Shown one piece after another: positions 33,543-41,112 of a stretch of DNA of 64,000 nt (position 1 is the stretch's first letter; every line of letters begins with the position of its first letter). The stretch is taken from NCBI GenBank assembly GCA_048296855.1, contig CP182631.1, one strand, 5' to 3'. The position numbers and the translations under genes are program-made. The DNA comes from Pseudocolwellia sp048296855. GTDB lineage: Bacteria; Pseudomonadota; Gammaproteobacteria; Enterobacterales; Alteromonadaceae. The notes below the pieces were generated by a model. The model saw only the letters and a list, made by a program, of their open reading frames with translations, ran no database searches and was not told the DNA's origin.

Positions 33543-33869
33543 GCAATTAATGTAGTAGGGTGCTTTAGCTAATAATTTGGTTATTAACTTTTACTTTTGT
33601 AAGTTCTGCTACGGGTTTCGCTATTGTAGTTATTCAATAGTCACTAATAAGCTTTGTTGTTTTTATTACTTCGTAATGTAACAAAGCTATTATTTCGTTC
33701 TAGTATTTGTGGGTAGCTCAATTTATAGTGCGTTTATGACTACCGTCTTTTACTTTGAACTTCAGTAATTAAGTTCAATTTTATCAGGCATATAACAAGC
33801 AATTCAACGGGACTTTTACAGCTGGCTGTGCTCGTCCCTCGCAAATTATAGCCAGCAATAAAATGGGCG
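33537..33869 (+). repeat. Gene-less cassette 67, family B, attC arm deleted
   Basis: T-class stem-loop. The attC at 33,790-33,875 lacks about ten bases of the right arm: AATAAAATGGGCGTTA instead of AATAAAAGCCCATTAATTGGGCGTTA (read in two parts). Confidence 0.85.
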
Positions 33870-33904
33870 TTAGTTGCCCTTATAGCTCGAGTTAAATTAA
33901 TCTT

Positions 33905-34924
33905 ATGTATAAATATTTTACTATTCTTTCATTTGCTTTATTCACGGTTAATGCTTTTGCTGAAAGTGACTGTTTAAATAAATTGAAAGGGACTAACGTC
34001 AAAAGTATTGTTGATACTTGTTTTACCTTTGAAAAAGGTAAAAGGAATATGGCAATAATATTTGGAACAAATTTTAGTCATGAATTTGGTAGTATAAACA
34101 ATCCTTCAATTGAAGCTATTTATTTAAAAAACATAGCAGATAAAGGAAACCCTCAAGCACAATTTGTATGGGGAAAATTTATATTAGGCCTTGCATACGA
34201 TAAAATATCTGATTTAGACATTAAAAAGGAATCTCAAGATTGGGTAAACAAATCAGCGGCAAATGGTTACCCTTTAGCAATGTTCTCTATCGTTAACTCT
34301 TATGTAAATTCAATCACATTGAAAAGTGAAACTGAGAAGCAATATGCAATAGCTTTAGCAGAGTCATTAATTGATAACGGATTTCCAGAGGTAAAAGAGT
34401 TATTAAATAAAATTAAAGGCAGTATTAGTAAAGATGATTTCACCCTCACTCTTAATAAACTATATGAAGATCACGAAAAGTTGAAAGCGCAGCAAATCTT
34501 AGATTTAGCTAGTATTTATGTCAAAGGAAAGTATTCTTATTCTCGGTATAAATCTTTAAATTTAGGAAGAAAAAATTCCAAAGTAAGTAAAAATATTGAA
34601 AAAAGTATTTTATTATTAAAGTACTCAATTGAAGTATATAAGAGTCCTAAAGCAGGTTATCAATTAGGTAAAATTTTAGAAAAAACAAACTCTAGTGAGG
34701 CTGTAGAGTACTATTTATGGGCAGCAGAAAATGAACACTCAGAAGCTGCGGGTTGGATAGGCGAGTTTTATGCTTGTACAGGTGAAAAAGAAACCGGAAT
34801 AAGCTGGTTACACAAAGCACAAGTATTAGGTTATGAGTATGCCGAAGACTCTTTAGGCGAAATAGAAGATCTAGGTGAACCAACAAATTGCCTTCCATTA
34901 TGGAATAGCTGGGCTAAAGAATAG
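33905..34924 (+). CDS. Exported Sel1-like repeat protein, cassette 68
   Basis: 339 residues with a signal peptide (residues 1-20, ILSFALFTVNAFAE). Sel1/TPR-like helical repeats follow: KGNPQAQFVWGKFILG near 78-93, ANGYPLAMFSIVNSY near 118-132, SPKAGYQLGKILEKT near 248-262, NEHSEAAGWIGEFYA and LGYEYAEDSLGE near the end. Such solenoids mediate protein-protein contacts in the periplasm. ATG 33,905 has a weak ribosome site after a 35-base leader. The gene ends 15 bases before its attC. Confidence 0.8.
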   Translation: MYKYFTILSFALFTVNAFAESDCLNKLKGTNVKSIVDTCFTFEKGKRNMAIIFGTNFSHEFGSINNPSIEAIYLKNIADKGNPQAQFVWGKFILGLAYDKISDLDIKKESQDWVNKSAANGYPLAMFSIVNSYVNSITLKSETEKQYAIALAESLIDNGFPEVKELLNKIKGSISKDDFTLTLNKLYEDHEKLKAQQILDLASIYVKGKYSYSRYKSLNLGRKNSKVSKNIEKSILLLKYSIEVYKSPKAGYQLGKILEKTNSSEAVEYYLWAAENEHSEAAGWIGEFYACTGEKETGISWLHKAQVLGYEYAEDSLGEIEDLGEPTNCLPLWNSWAKE

Positions 34925-34939
34925 TTGAGGTTACTTGGC

Positions 34940-35035
34940 AGCTAACAAGCAATTCAACGGGACTTTTACAGCTGGCTGTGCTCGTCCCTCGCAAATTATA
35001 GCCAGCAATAAAAGCCCATTAATTGGGCGTTAGAC
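34940..35035 (+). repeat. attC site of cassette 68
   Basis: AGCTAAC to GTTAGAC. GGCAGCTAAC mirrors the cassette start GTTAGTTGCC with one mismatch. Confidence 0.9.
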
Positions 35036-35050
35036 TTTTAGGAGAAGTAA

Positions 35051-35674
35051 TTGAGTAATTCAACATGGAATAATATAAGTAACGTTGCTGGATGGATTGG
35101 TGCTGTTGTTGCTTGTGTTGGTTTGTACTTCCAATTTTTTAATAAAAACCACGAAATGAGCTTATCTGTAACATCATTCGAAGTTGCTAAAGACGAGGTT
35201 ATTTTAGGAGTGATTTATAAAAACTCTGGTGATTATCAAGAAGCCATTTTGAATGGCAACGTTACAATGGATAATTCAAATTCAAAAGGCGAGTTAGGTG
35301 GTGTAGGGTTTGGTTTTAATTTAGCAGACTGCTTTACCCCTATAGTTTTAGAGCCAAACGAAATCTCTCATAAGTATTATAAAATACCATTAAAAAGGTT
35401 AATTCTTGATAAGGATTATATTGTTGGAAATACCATCAGTAGTGTAGTTGGTGCTAGGTTCTATTTCTTGTTACCGGATAATCGAGTTGGTAGTGAAGGG
35501 TTTAATTTAGGTGAAGTTATACATAGAGTTAAAGAAGGTAATATTAAAAAATTTGAGGTTACAGAGAATAGTCATACATTTAACTTTGAATCCAAAGGTA
35601 ATTTTGGATTAGGCAGCACGGGTTCTCATCCAGATCCTGAATATGATGTTAACCACTGTGACAAAAAAGTCTAA
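35051..35674 (+). CDS. Membrane-anchored protein, cassette 69
   Basis: 207 residues. One N-terminal span at about residues 11-30 (VAGWIGAVVACVGLYFQFF) is followed by a beta-rich soluble domain (MSLSVTSFEVAKDEVILGV, LILDKDYIVGN, GARFYFLLPDN). The first residues lack the basic charge of a signal peptide, so it is more probably an N-terminal anchor. Family unknown. TTG 35,051 follows AGGAGAAG. The stop lies in the attC core. Its attC is split by the second IS1111-type element. Confidence 0.7.
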   Translation: MSNSTWNNISNVAGWIGAVVACVGLYFQFFNKNHEMSLSVTSFEVAKDEVILGVIYKNSGDYQEAILNGNVTMDNSNSKGELGGVGFGFNLADCFTPIVLEPNEISHKYYKIPLKRLILDKDYIVGNTISSVVGARFYFLLPDNRVGSEGFNLGEVIHRVKEGNIKKFEVTENSHTFNFESKGNFGLGSTGSHPDPEYDVNHCDKKV

Positions 35675-35739
35675 CAAGTTACTCAAACGGACGCTAAACA
35701 GTTTGCTAGCGCTCGTTCCTCGCAATTTTAGCCAACTTA

Positions 35740-35951
35740 TGTGGACTACCTCCTGTCAACAACAAAACTTAAAACAAAGAAATTAATGCATACTTATGTA
35801 CGAGCTCTAAATGAGAAGCTATCTCAGGCTCTTTGATATTTACGCGAACTGGTTGTCAAATCTATAAAGCGAGCACTAGGCTCTTAGTTGGCTACTGACT
35901 AAACCAGTTGATTTTTATCTTCGTTAGTGCATTTTGTCGTTTGAACTCGTA
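35740..35951 (-). ncRNA. Candidate bridge RNA region of IS copy 2
   Basis: Non-coding end downstream of the transposase, as in copy 1. TAGCCAACT on the - strand lies at 35,886-35,894 and matches the attC at the left junction. RNA ends are not defined. Confidence 0.4.
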
Positions 35952-36989
35952 TTAAGCTGCGAGTAATTCAGCTTTGTATTCTGTACCTTGTGTTAACATC
36001 GCAAACGCTGTTCTTACTGTTTTATTTGCTAACGCTACTGCAGCACACTTTTTACCTCTACGTTCAACTAAGCCTTGGATCCAGGCATCTTTTTTTGTTT
36101 TAGCTTTTCGCTTCATTGCGTGCTGAACTGCTGCAGTTGCGCCACAGATTAGTTGACTTCTTAGCCGACTATTTTTGCAAAACTTCCCTATAGAGCCTAA
36201 CTTAACTAAGCCGCCTGATGAATGCTGTATCGGCGTTAAGCCAATACAGGCCGAGGCGTCTTTTCCTTTACTGAAATACCCAATATCTAAACAGCCCAAC
36301 GCAATATAAAGGTTAATTGCATTCATTGGACCAACACCTTCTAGCTTAGTGAGCTTTTTACATTCTGGGTGGGCAGAAACCGAACGTTCCATACAGTTAT
36401 CATAATGCTTAATATCTTCAAACAGCCCTCTCAAGTGCTCTTTTGCTAAGAAAATAGCCCTGCGAAACTCTGTTGACAAGCAATTGCAGGCATCTTCTAA
36501 CACACTTTCTATTGCTGAAATTATTCCTCCTCTACGGCTTGAAATTTTGATGTTTAATTCAAAAAGCAAAGCAATGAGTTGTTTTTGAGAGGCGTCGCGT
36601 TGTTTAACCGATAATTCTCTTAAGCGTTTAATGGACTGTAGTTGTTGTTGCTCAACCGTTTTTCCGCCAATATAAGTCACATCTGGCATGAAGGTGGTCT
36701 GAACAATAGCGAGGGCGTCGTTTTTATCTGTTTTTTGACTTTGTCTGACGACTGATACCAGTTTCGCTGAAACTAACCTGGCATCATGACCTGCTTCAAT
36801 GGCTTTTTGTTTCCAGTAGTTAGACGTACTACAAGCTTCAAATATTATCGTAACGGGTTTATTGTTGATAAGCCAATAAAGGAATTCTTCCGGTGTCATT
36901 TCGATATTCGACTGCACTTTATTGTTTCTATAAATACAAACTTGAATAACTTTTTTTGCTAAATCAACGCCAACTCTAGTACGATACAT
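35952..36989 (-). CDS. IS110-family transposase/recombinase, copy 2
   Basis: 345 residues with the same DEDD (VGVDLAK, IFEACST, KTDKNDA) and Transposase_20 (GVGPMNA, DASACIGLTP) motifs as copy 1. It differs by Ser for Gly and Cys for Gly in the middle (AIESVLEDACNCL) and Gly for Ser near the end (WIQGLVE). Both copies could be active. Transcription on the - strand runs against the cassette genes. Confidence 0.92.
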   Translation of the reverse strand: MYRTRVGVDLAKKVIQVCIYRNNKVQSNIEMTPEEFLYWLINNKPVTIIFEACSTSNYWKQKAIEAGHDARLVSAKLVSVVRQSQKTDKNDALAIVQTTFMPDVTYIGGKTVEQQQLQSIKRLRELSVKQRDASQKQLIALLFELNIKISSRRGGIISAIESVLEDACNCLSTEFRRAIFLAKEHLRGLFEDIKHYDNCMERSVSAHPECKKLTKLEGVGPMNAINLYIALGCLDIGYFSKGKDASACIGLTPIQHSSGGLVKLGSIGKFCKNSRLRSQLICGATAAVQHAMKRKAKTKKDAWIQGLVERRGKKCAAVALANKTVRTAFAMLTQGTEYKAELLAA

Positions 36990-37123
36990 ATTAGGACTCT
37001 TTATAATATTTTGGTGTGGTAACTACAATATTACCTCACTCGTTAAGGGTGAGGGAGTCCAATTATCTATCATTTTGCCTCTTAGTGAGGCGTTATATGC
37101 CATCGAATCGGCGAGTATTCTGC

Positions 37124-37576
37124 ATGAAAGTAAAAATTGACGATATTATTGACGCTGTAGATTTTGATAGTGATATGAGTGAATCATATTTAAACACAAA
37201 GACGGAACAAGTCTGTATGTTTACTGATGAGGAGCTCCGAGCAGCAGAAATAGACTTATCTGATTCTGCTGAGTGGTATCGTGAAGCTGTCGCTAGTGCC
37301 AAACATTATTTAGAAAATCAGGATGACTATTTGTCTTTGCCTGAAAAATACGATTTTAATGAGTACCGTATCATAGAGAAATTTATCGCTCGAGTGGTTA
37401 TTCCTAAGCAGTCAGAAATGTTATCCCGTTCGATACATGGTAAAGGTGCATTCAGACGTTTTAAAACTGAGCTAGAAAAGCTTGGGTTGGTAGATGAATG
37501 GCATAAATATCGAGGTCAAAAGTTGCGAGAATTTGTTGAGTTTTGGTGCAAAGAAAATAAAATTGATTTTGAGTAG
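37124..37576 (+). CDS. UPF0158 family protein, cassette 70
   Basis: 150 residues, normal for the family. DIIDAVDFDSDM at residues 6-17, then the late motif HGKGAFRRFKTEL near 106-118 and EFWCKENKIDFE at the end match UPF0158, a cytoplasmic family of unknown function. ATG 37,124 was chosen; ATG 37,097, made by the attC core, would add nine residues. The cassette follows IS copy 2. Its start GTTATAT does not match its attC left box TTCTAAC, so the gene and site were probably joined by recombination. Confidence 0.82.
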   Translation: MKVKIDDIIDAVDFDSDMSESYLNTKTEQVCMFTDEELRAAEIDLSDSAEWYREAVASAKHYLENQDDYLSLPEKYDFNEYRIIEKFIARVVIPKQSEMLSRSIHGKGAFRRFKTELEKLGLVDEWHKYRGQKLREFVEFWCKENKIDFE

Positions 37577-37581
37577 GTAAA

Positions 37582-37680
37582 TTCTAACAAATCATTAAAG
37601 CAGGACAGGAAACAGCTGATTTTTGCTCGTGCCTCGCTAATTTTAGCCAGCAATAAAAGCCCATTAATTGGGCGTTAGCC
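37582..37680 (+). repeat. Chimeric attC site of cassette 70
   Basis: TTCTAAC to GTTAGCC. The left half (ATCATTAAAGCAGGAC, GCTGATTTTTGC) belongs to the CAGGAC/GCCTC family, while the right half (AGCCAGCAATAAAAG, GCCCATTAATTGGGC) is from the common family, so the outer arms do not pair well. Confidence 0.8.
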
Positions 37681-37686
37681 GTATAG

Positions 37687-37722
37687 TTGTAACCTTGAAG
37701 TAATGTGATACTATTGTGATAC
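37687..37722 (+). promoter_or_regulatory. Promoter and direct repeats before the Phd/ParE pair
   Basis: TTGTAA (37,687-37,692) and TACTAT (37,709-37,714) are 16 bases apart. TGTGATAC occurs at 37,704-37,711 and 37,715-37,722, one helical turn apart and around the -10 box, a likely operator for the antitoxin. Confidence 0.6.
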
Positions 37723-37751
37723 ATTATTTAAATGTTTATATAAGGTTTATT

Positions 37752-38009
37752 ATGAGAGTTGAACTTGTAACAACACTTAAACGGCAAGCTACTAAAATTC
37801 TAGCTGAGCTACATACATCAAAAGAACCTGTACTAATAACTGAACATGGTCAACCATCTGCTTACTTAGTTGATGTGGAAGATTATGAGTTTATGCAACA
37901 GCGAATGGCTATCCTTGAAGGTGTTGCGCGCGGTGAGCAAGCAATTAAAAATGGTGAAACGTTCTCAAATCAAGAAGCAAAAGAGAAAATGAGTAAATGG
38001 CTGAAGTAA
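37752..38009 (+). CDS. Phd/YefM-type antitoxin, cassette 71
   Basis: 85 residues. The N-terminal DNA-binding fold shows VTTLKRQATKILAELHTSKEP (quoted as TTLKRQATKILAEL) and PVLITEHGQPSAYLVDVEDY in two parts (ITEHGQPSAYLV, DVEDYE), typical of Phd/YefM. The C-terminal helix (EGVARGEQAIKNGE) wraps the toxin. It represses its own promoter together with the toxin. ATG 37,752 follows AAGG. It overlaps the toxin start by 13 bases, so the two are translationally coupled. Confidence 0.88.
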   Translation: MRVELVTTLKRQATKILAELHTSKEPVLITEHGQPSAYLVDVEDYEFMQQRMAILEGVARGEQAIKNGETFSNQEAKEKMSKWLK

Positions 38010-38296
38010 TATGGACATCACCAGCCCTAGATGATTTAAACGAGATCGCTGAATACATTGCTTTAAGTAATCTTTCTGCTGCAAAGAAATTGACTCAGAA
38101 AATATTTGATAAAATCTCTAGATTAGAAAATCATCCGGAATCAGGTAAAAGACCACAGGAATTGGTGAACTTAAATTATCGTGAAGTCAATGTGAATCCT
38201 TGTCGTATTTTTTATAAAGTGGATAGAGACAAAGTTTATATTTTACATGTTATGCGGCAAGAACGAGATCTGCGTAGGTTTCTTTTACGGAGTTAA
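37997..38296 (+). CDS. RelE/ParE-family toxin, cassette 71
   Basis: 99 residues. WTSPALDDLNEIAEYIA at residues 5-21, HPESGKRPQEL near 53-63 and the C-terminal strand VYILHVMRQERDLRRFL are those of the RelE/ParE superfamily. The ParE branch poisons gyrase and the RelE branch cuts mRNA; the Y-N-R near PCRIFYKV favours a ParE-like protein, but this is not certain. Coupled to the antitoxin gene by overlap. Confidence 0.88.
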   Translation: MAEVIWTSPALDDLNEIAEYIALSNLSAAKKLTQKIFDKISRLENHPESGKRPQELVNLNYREVNVNPCRIFYKVDRDKVYILHVMRQERDLRRFLLRS

Positions 38297-38300
38297 ATAC

Positions 38301-38400
38301 GGCTAACAAGTCATTGCAAAGGACCGCTAACAGTTTGCTCGGTTCCGCTTCGCTTCACATTTTAGCAAACAATTTTTAGCCTCTTATTGGGGCGTTAGTT
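38301..38400 (+). repeat. attC site of cassette 71
   Basis: GGCTAAC to GTTAGTT. ATACGGCTAAC mirrors the cassette start GTTAGCCGTAT over 11 bases. Confidence 0.9.
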
Positions 38401-38460
38401 TGTTTTCAAGCTAACGGGTAAATTTTGATATTTTATAAACACAATTTAAAAAGAACTTTA

Positions 38461-39089
38461 ATGACAACAGTTACAAATGGGATAAGCGTATAACAGCCAA
38501 ACGATACAACTCTATTGAGCATGGGAATATTAACAACGTAACATCTATAGTACTTCATAGAACTGCAGGTTCGAGTGCTACTTCATCTCTGAATGGTTAT
38601 GTTGCGGGGCAAAAAACTGGAGCTCATTTTTTAATTGCTAATGATGGAACAATATCCCAAACAGCAAGTTTAGAAAAACTCTGTTGGCATGTTGGTATCT
38701 TATATTCTCGGTGTGTCGACGAAAAATCATGTGATCCTAAAGAATTAAAAACTGTTAATAGTTTGCTTCATCAAAAAGGATTTTCATTTTCAAAAAGAGT
38801 AAAAAATGCATCTAGACATGAGTTAGGAAAAGCTTATCCTCTTCGTTATCCTTCAAATAATGATTCATTAGGAATTGAGGTCGTAGGTCGCTTTAACAAA
38901 GCTACAAATATCTTTGAGCGACCAACAAATGAACAGTTTAAATCATTGAAGTTGTTAGTGGATATATTATTAAAGGAGTTCTCTTTAACCTTAAATAAAG
39001 ATGTTTACGCACATGGTGTAATTGCTAGGAAAAAGAAAGCAGAAGGAATCCAGTTGCTTCAATATTTAAAAGTTGGGGTTGCTCCATGA
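38461..39089 (+). pseudogene. Frameshifted N-acetylmuramoyl-L-alanine amidase effector, cassette 72
   Basis: From ATG 38,461 the frame reads MTTVTNGISV and stops at 38,491. The rest lies in the frame starting at 38,493: TAKRYNSIEHGN, VLHRTAGSS, GAHFLIANDGTISQTAS, CWHVG, SLGIEVVG and YAHGVIARKK. These are the zinc-ligand and substrate motifs of an Amidase_2/PGRP amidase that cleaves the stem peptide from peptidoglycan. The family is known as a type VI secretion effector. A small deletion near 38,490 separates start and domain; no ATG, GTG or TTG opens the long frame before 38,763. The stop overlaps the next gene as ATGA. Confidence 0.8.
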
Positions 39090-39474
39090 TAAAAAATATC
39101 ATTTGTTTAGGCACTGCTTTTTTTATTACATCTTGTGCCTTTAATCATGAAAAAAAATTCAAATATTGACAACAAAAAAAGTTGTCGATATCACCAAACA
39201 GGGATCTAAGGTTTGTGATAACTTTATACTGACAGAAAGTGAAATTACTTTATATTTTCAAACTGCGGAGCAAGTCAGTAATGAAGAAGCTCACGGAGAG
39301 TCAATTATTATGCCTTGTAAATATTCAGGGGAATTGACAATGAATAAGGAGACCTATTCATATGAGGTATTTGCTGGGGGGGCTGGGTATATTTACGATG
39401 ATAAAGGGTGGGTTCTAAAAAACTTCATTTGCAAAAATAATAATTGTTGTAGTAGCTTTTCAAACCTGTGCTGA
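39086..39474 (+). pseudogene. Frameshifted lipoprotein, probable immunity partner of the amidase
   Basis: ATG 39,086 gives IKNIICLGTAFFITSCAF, a lipoprotein signal with lipobox ITSC, then stops at TGA 39,163. The body continues in another frame from about 39,166: VCDNFILTESEITLYFQTAEQV (quoted in part as FILTESEITLYF), IMPCKYSGEL, VFAGGAGYIYDD and CKNNNCC. A lipoprotein of this type follows the amidase in other genomes and would protect the periplasm from it; that role is inferred from the pairing. One indel in an A-rich run near 39,155-39,165 breaks it. Confidence 0.7.
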
Positions 39475-39495
39475 AGCGTTTAGGTTGTAACAACA

Positions 39496-39595
39496 AACTA
39501 ACAAGAAAATCAACAAGGACAAAAAACAGTTGGCTTTTGCTCCTTCGTCGCTAATTATAGCCAACAATTTTTTGCCCGTTAATTGGGGATTGGTA
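39496..39595 (+). repeat. attC site of cassette 72, crossover base mutated
   Basis: AACTAAC at the left, but the right core reads ATTGGTA (39,589-39,595) instead of GTTGGTA. The conserved G next to the recombination point is lost, so the site should be poor or dead. Confidence 0.8.
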
Positions 39596-39615
39596 TTTAA
39601 CTGAGGTAATTTATT

Positions 39616-40356
39616 ATGGGAATACTTTCTAACAAGATTGCTATCGTAACTGGTTCGTCACGAGGTATAGGTGAAGAAATAGCTAAGACACTTGCAAAAG
39701 CTGGTGCTAGTGTGGTGATTAATTACTCTGCAAGCAGAGATTCAGCTGAACGCGTGGTATCTGATATTACGGCATCGGGAGGTATAGCTATTGCTATAAA
39801 AGCTGATGTCAGCAAAGCTGAACAAGTTGCGTCGCTGTTCGACGCTGTTATTGGCCAATTCGGTAAAGTAGATATTCTTGTCAATAACGCAGGGACTATT
39901 CTGTACAAAACCATTGAAAATACAACGGATAATGATTTTGATCATATCTTATCTGTTAATATTAAAGGCACATTTAACACGCTCCGTGAAGCAGCTTCGC
40001 GTCTTGAAAATAACGGTCGAATCATTAATTTTTCAAGTTCAACAACAAGATTAATGCTTCCAACTTATGGCGCATACTGTGCGACAAAGGGAGCCGTAGA
40101 ACAACTGACGAGAGTTTTTTCAAAAGAGGTGGGTTCAAGGGGAATTACAGTTAATGCAGTTTCTCCAGGGCCAACGAACACTGAACTTTTTACAGAAGGT
40201 AAGAGCCAAGAGGTTATAGATCGACTTGCAGGCATGGCTGCACTTGGCCGTATCGGTGAACCAATTGATATTGCGCGTATTGTACTTTTCCTTGTTAGTG
40301 ATGAGGCATCTTGGGTTACGGGTCAGAATATCGGTGCAAACGGAGGATTCGCCTAA
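39616..40356 (+). CDS. SDR-family oxidoreductase, cassette 73
   Basis: 246 residues. TGSSRGIG at residues 12-19, VNNAG near 90-94, catalytic Ser in NFSSSTTR near 138-145 and Tyr/Lys in YCATK near 155-159, followed by VSPGPTNTEL. A classical NAD(P)-dependent short-chain dehydrogenase of the FabG-like branch; substrate unknown. ATG 39,616 follows GAGGT. It is flanked by two decayed attC sites, so it is probably a fixed former cassette. Confidence 0.9.
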   Translation: MGILSNKIAIVTGSSRGIGEEIAKTLAKAGASVVINYSASRDSAERVVSDITASGGIAIAIKADVSKAEQVASLFDAVIGQFGKVDILVNNAGTILYKTIENTTDNDFDHILSVNIKGTFNTLREAASRLENNGRIINFSSSTTRLMLPTYGAYCATKGAVEQLTRVFSKEVGSRGITVNAVSPGPTNTELFTEGKSQEVIDRLAGMAALGRIGEPIDIARIVLFLVSDEASWVTGQNIGANGGFA

Positions 40357-40443
40357 AAAATTGCTGCACACGGACACATACTGCTACGCTCCACTTTGCA
40401 CAAAATGCTCTCCGCAGTTTGTGCCGTGAGCCAAGCGTTGGCT
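40351..40443 (+). repeat. Decayed attC site of cassette 73
   Basis: GCCTAAAAAATTGC replaces the usual GCCTAACAAGTTGC at the left, and the right end GCGTTGGCT is intact. Inner arms GCACAAA and TTTGTGC still pair. Confidence 0.65.
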
Positions 40444-40464
40444 TCTCCCACAAAGGTATAGATA

Positions 40465-41112
40465 ATGAGTAAACTGGAAAAGTTTTGGGATGGAGCATCT
40501 AAAAACTACGACAAGACTGAAGAACGATTTGAGTACATTCATAGTAAATCTAGAGAAAATGCCCAAAAATTCCTCAAAGGTAGCGATACCGTTCTCGATT
40601 ACGGGTGTGGGACAGGAACTGCAACATGCCAATTTTCCTGTCAGGTCAAAAAGGTTTACGCTATTGATATATCATCGAAAATGATTGAAATAGCAAGGGG
40701 GAAAGCAGCGGTTGCGAAAGTTGAGAACGTAAACTTCGAGCAAGCTGATATTTTTGATAGCGAATTTGATAAAGGATCATATGATGTCATTCTAGCTTTT
40801 AATATGTTACATACCGTTTCTAGCCCACAGGATGTAGTACTGAGAATAAATGAATTGCTAAAGCCTGAAGGTTTGTTCATTTCTGTAACACCTTGCTTGC
40901 GTCAAAAGATGTCATTTTTAGTTAATCTTCAAATCCAGCTAGTGCGAGTCTTGTGTAAACTTGGACTCATTCCCATTCCTATAAGAAGAGTCATAAGCTC
41001 TGAGGTAGAAAACTTATTAGAGGCAGGCGGGTTTCAAGTGGTTGAATCTGAAGAGATATACAAAGACGCATCTAGCTATTTTGTTGTGGCTAAGAAGTTA
41101 CAAAAAAAATAA
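40465..41112 (+). CDS. Class I SAM-dependent methyltransferase, cassette 74
   Basis: 215 residues. Motif I LDYGCGTGTAT near residues 44-54, the acidic VYAIDISSKMIEIA near 63-76, QADIFD near 91 and the post-motif DVILAFNMLHTV near 105-116 define a class I Rossmann methyltransferase that uses S-adenosylmethionine. It resembles small-molecule methyltransferases; the substrate is unknown. ATG 40,465 follows AAAGG. TAACAAG directly follows the stop, so this was a cassette gene whose attC has decayed. Confidence 0.87.
   Translation: MSKLEKFWDGASKNYDKTEERFEYIHSKSRENAQKFLKGSDTVLDYGCGTGTATCQFSCQVKKVYAIDISSKMIEIARGKAAVAKVENVNFEQADIFDSEFDKGSYDVILAFNMLHTVSSPQDVVLRINELLKPEGLFISVTPCLRQKMSFLVNLQIQLVRVLCKLGLIPIPIRRVISSEVENLLEAGGFQVVESEEIYKDASSYFVVAKKLQKK

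Larger units (their letters stand above)
35737..37070 (-). mobile_element. IS110/IS1111-type insertion sequence, copy 2
   Basis: About 1334 bp, near-identical to 9518-10,851 and in the same position and orientation within an attC. The left subterminal repeat has one change (GGACTACCTC). The transposase frame is intact. Confidence 0.85.
35669..37098 (+). repeat. attC site of cassette 69, split by IS copy 2
   Basis: Left part 35,669-35,736 (GTCTAAC to AGCCAAC), right part 37,071-37,098 (CATTTTGCC to GTTATAT). The left arm AGTTTGCTAGC does not pair with the AGCCAAC next to the element, and TACTCAAACGGAC does not match GCCTCTTAGTGAGGC, so the site is a chimera. Confidence 0.8.

Noticed and set aside
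587..33869. Regularly spaced repeats that could be taken for a CRISPR array
   Set aside because: Repeats are about 95-base imperfect palindromes ending in GCGTTA, with genes between them and no uniform short spacers. They are attC sites.
40135..40632. Several overlapping open frames on both strands between the SDR and methyltransferase genes
   Set aside because: They shadow the two genes and the attC between them, with no ribosome sites or family motifs.
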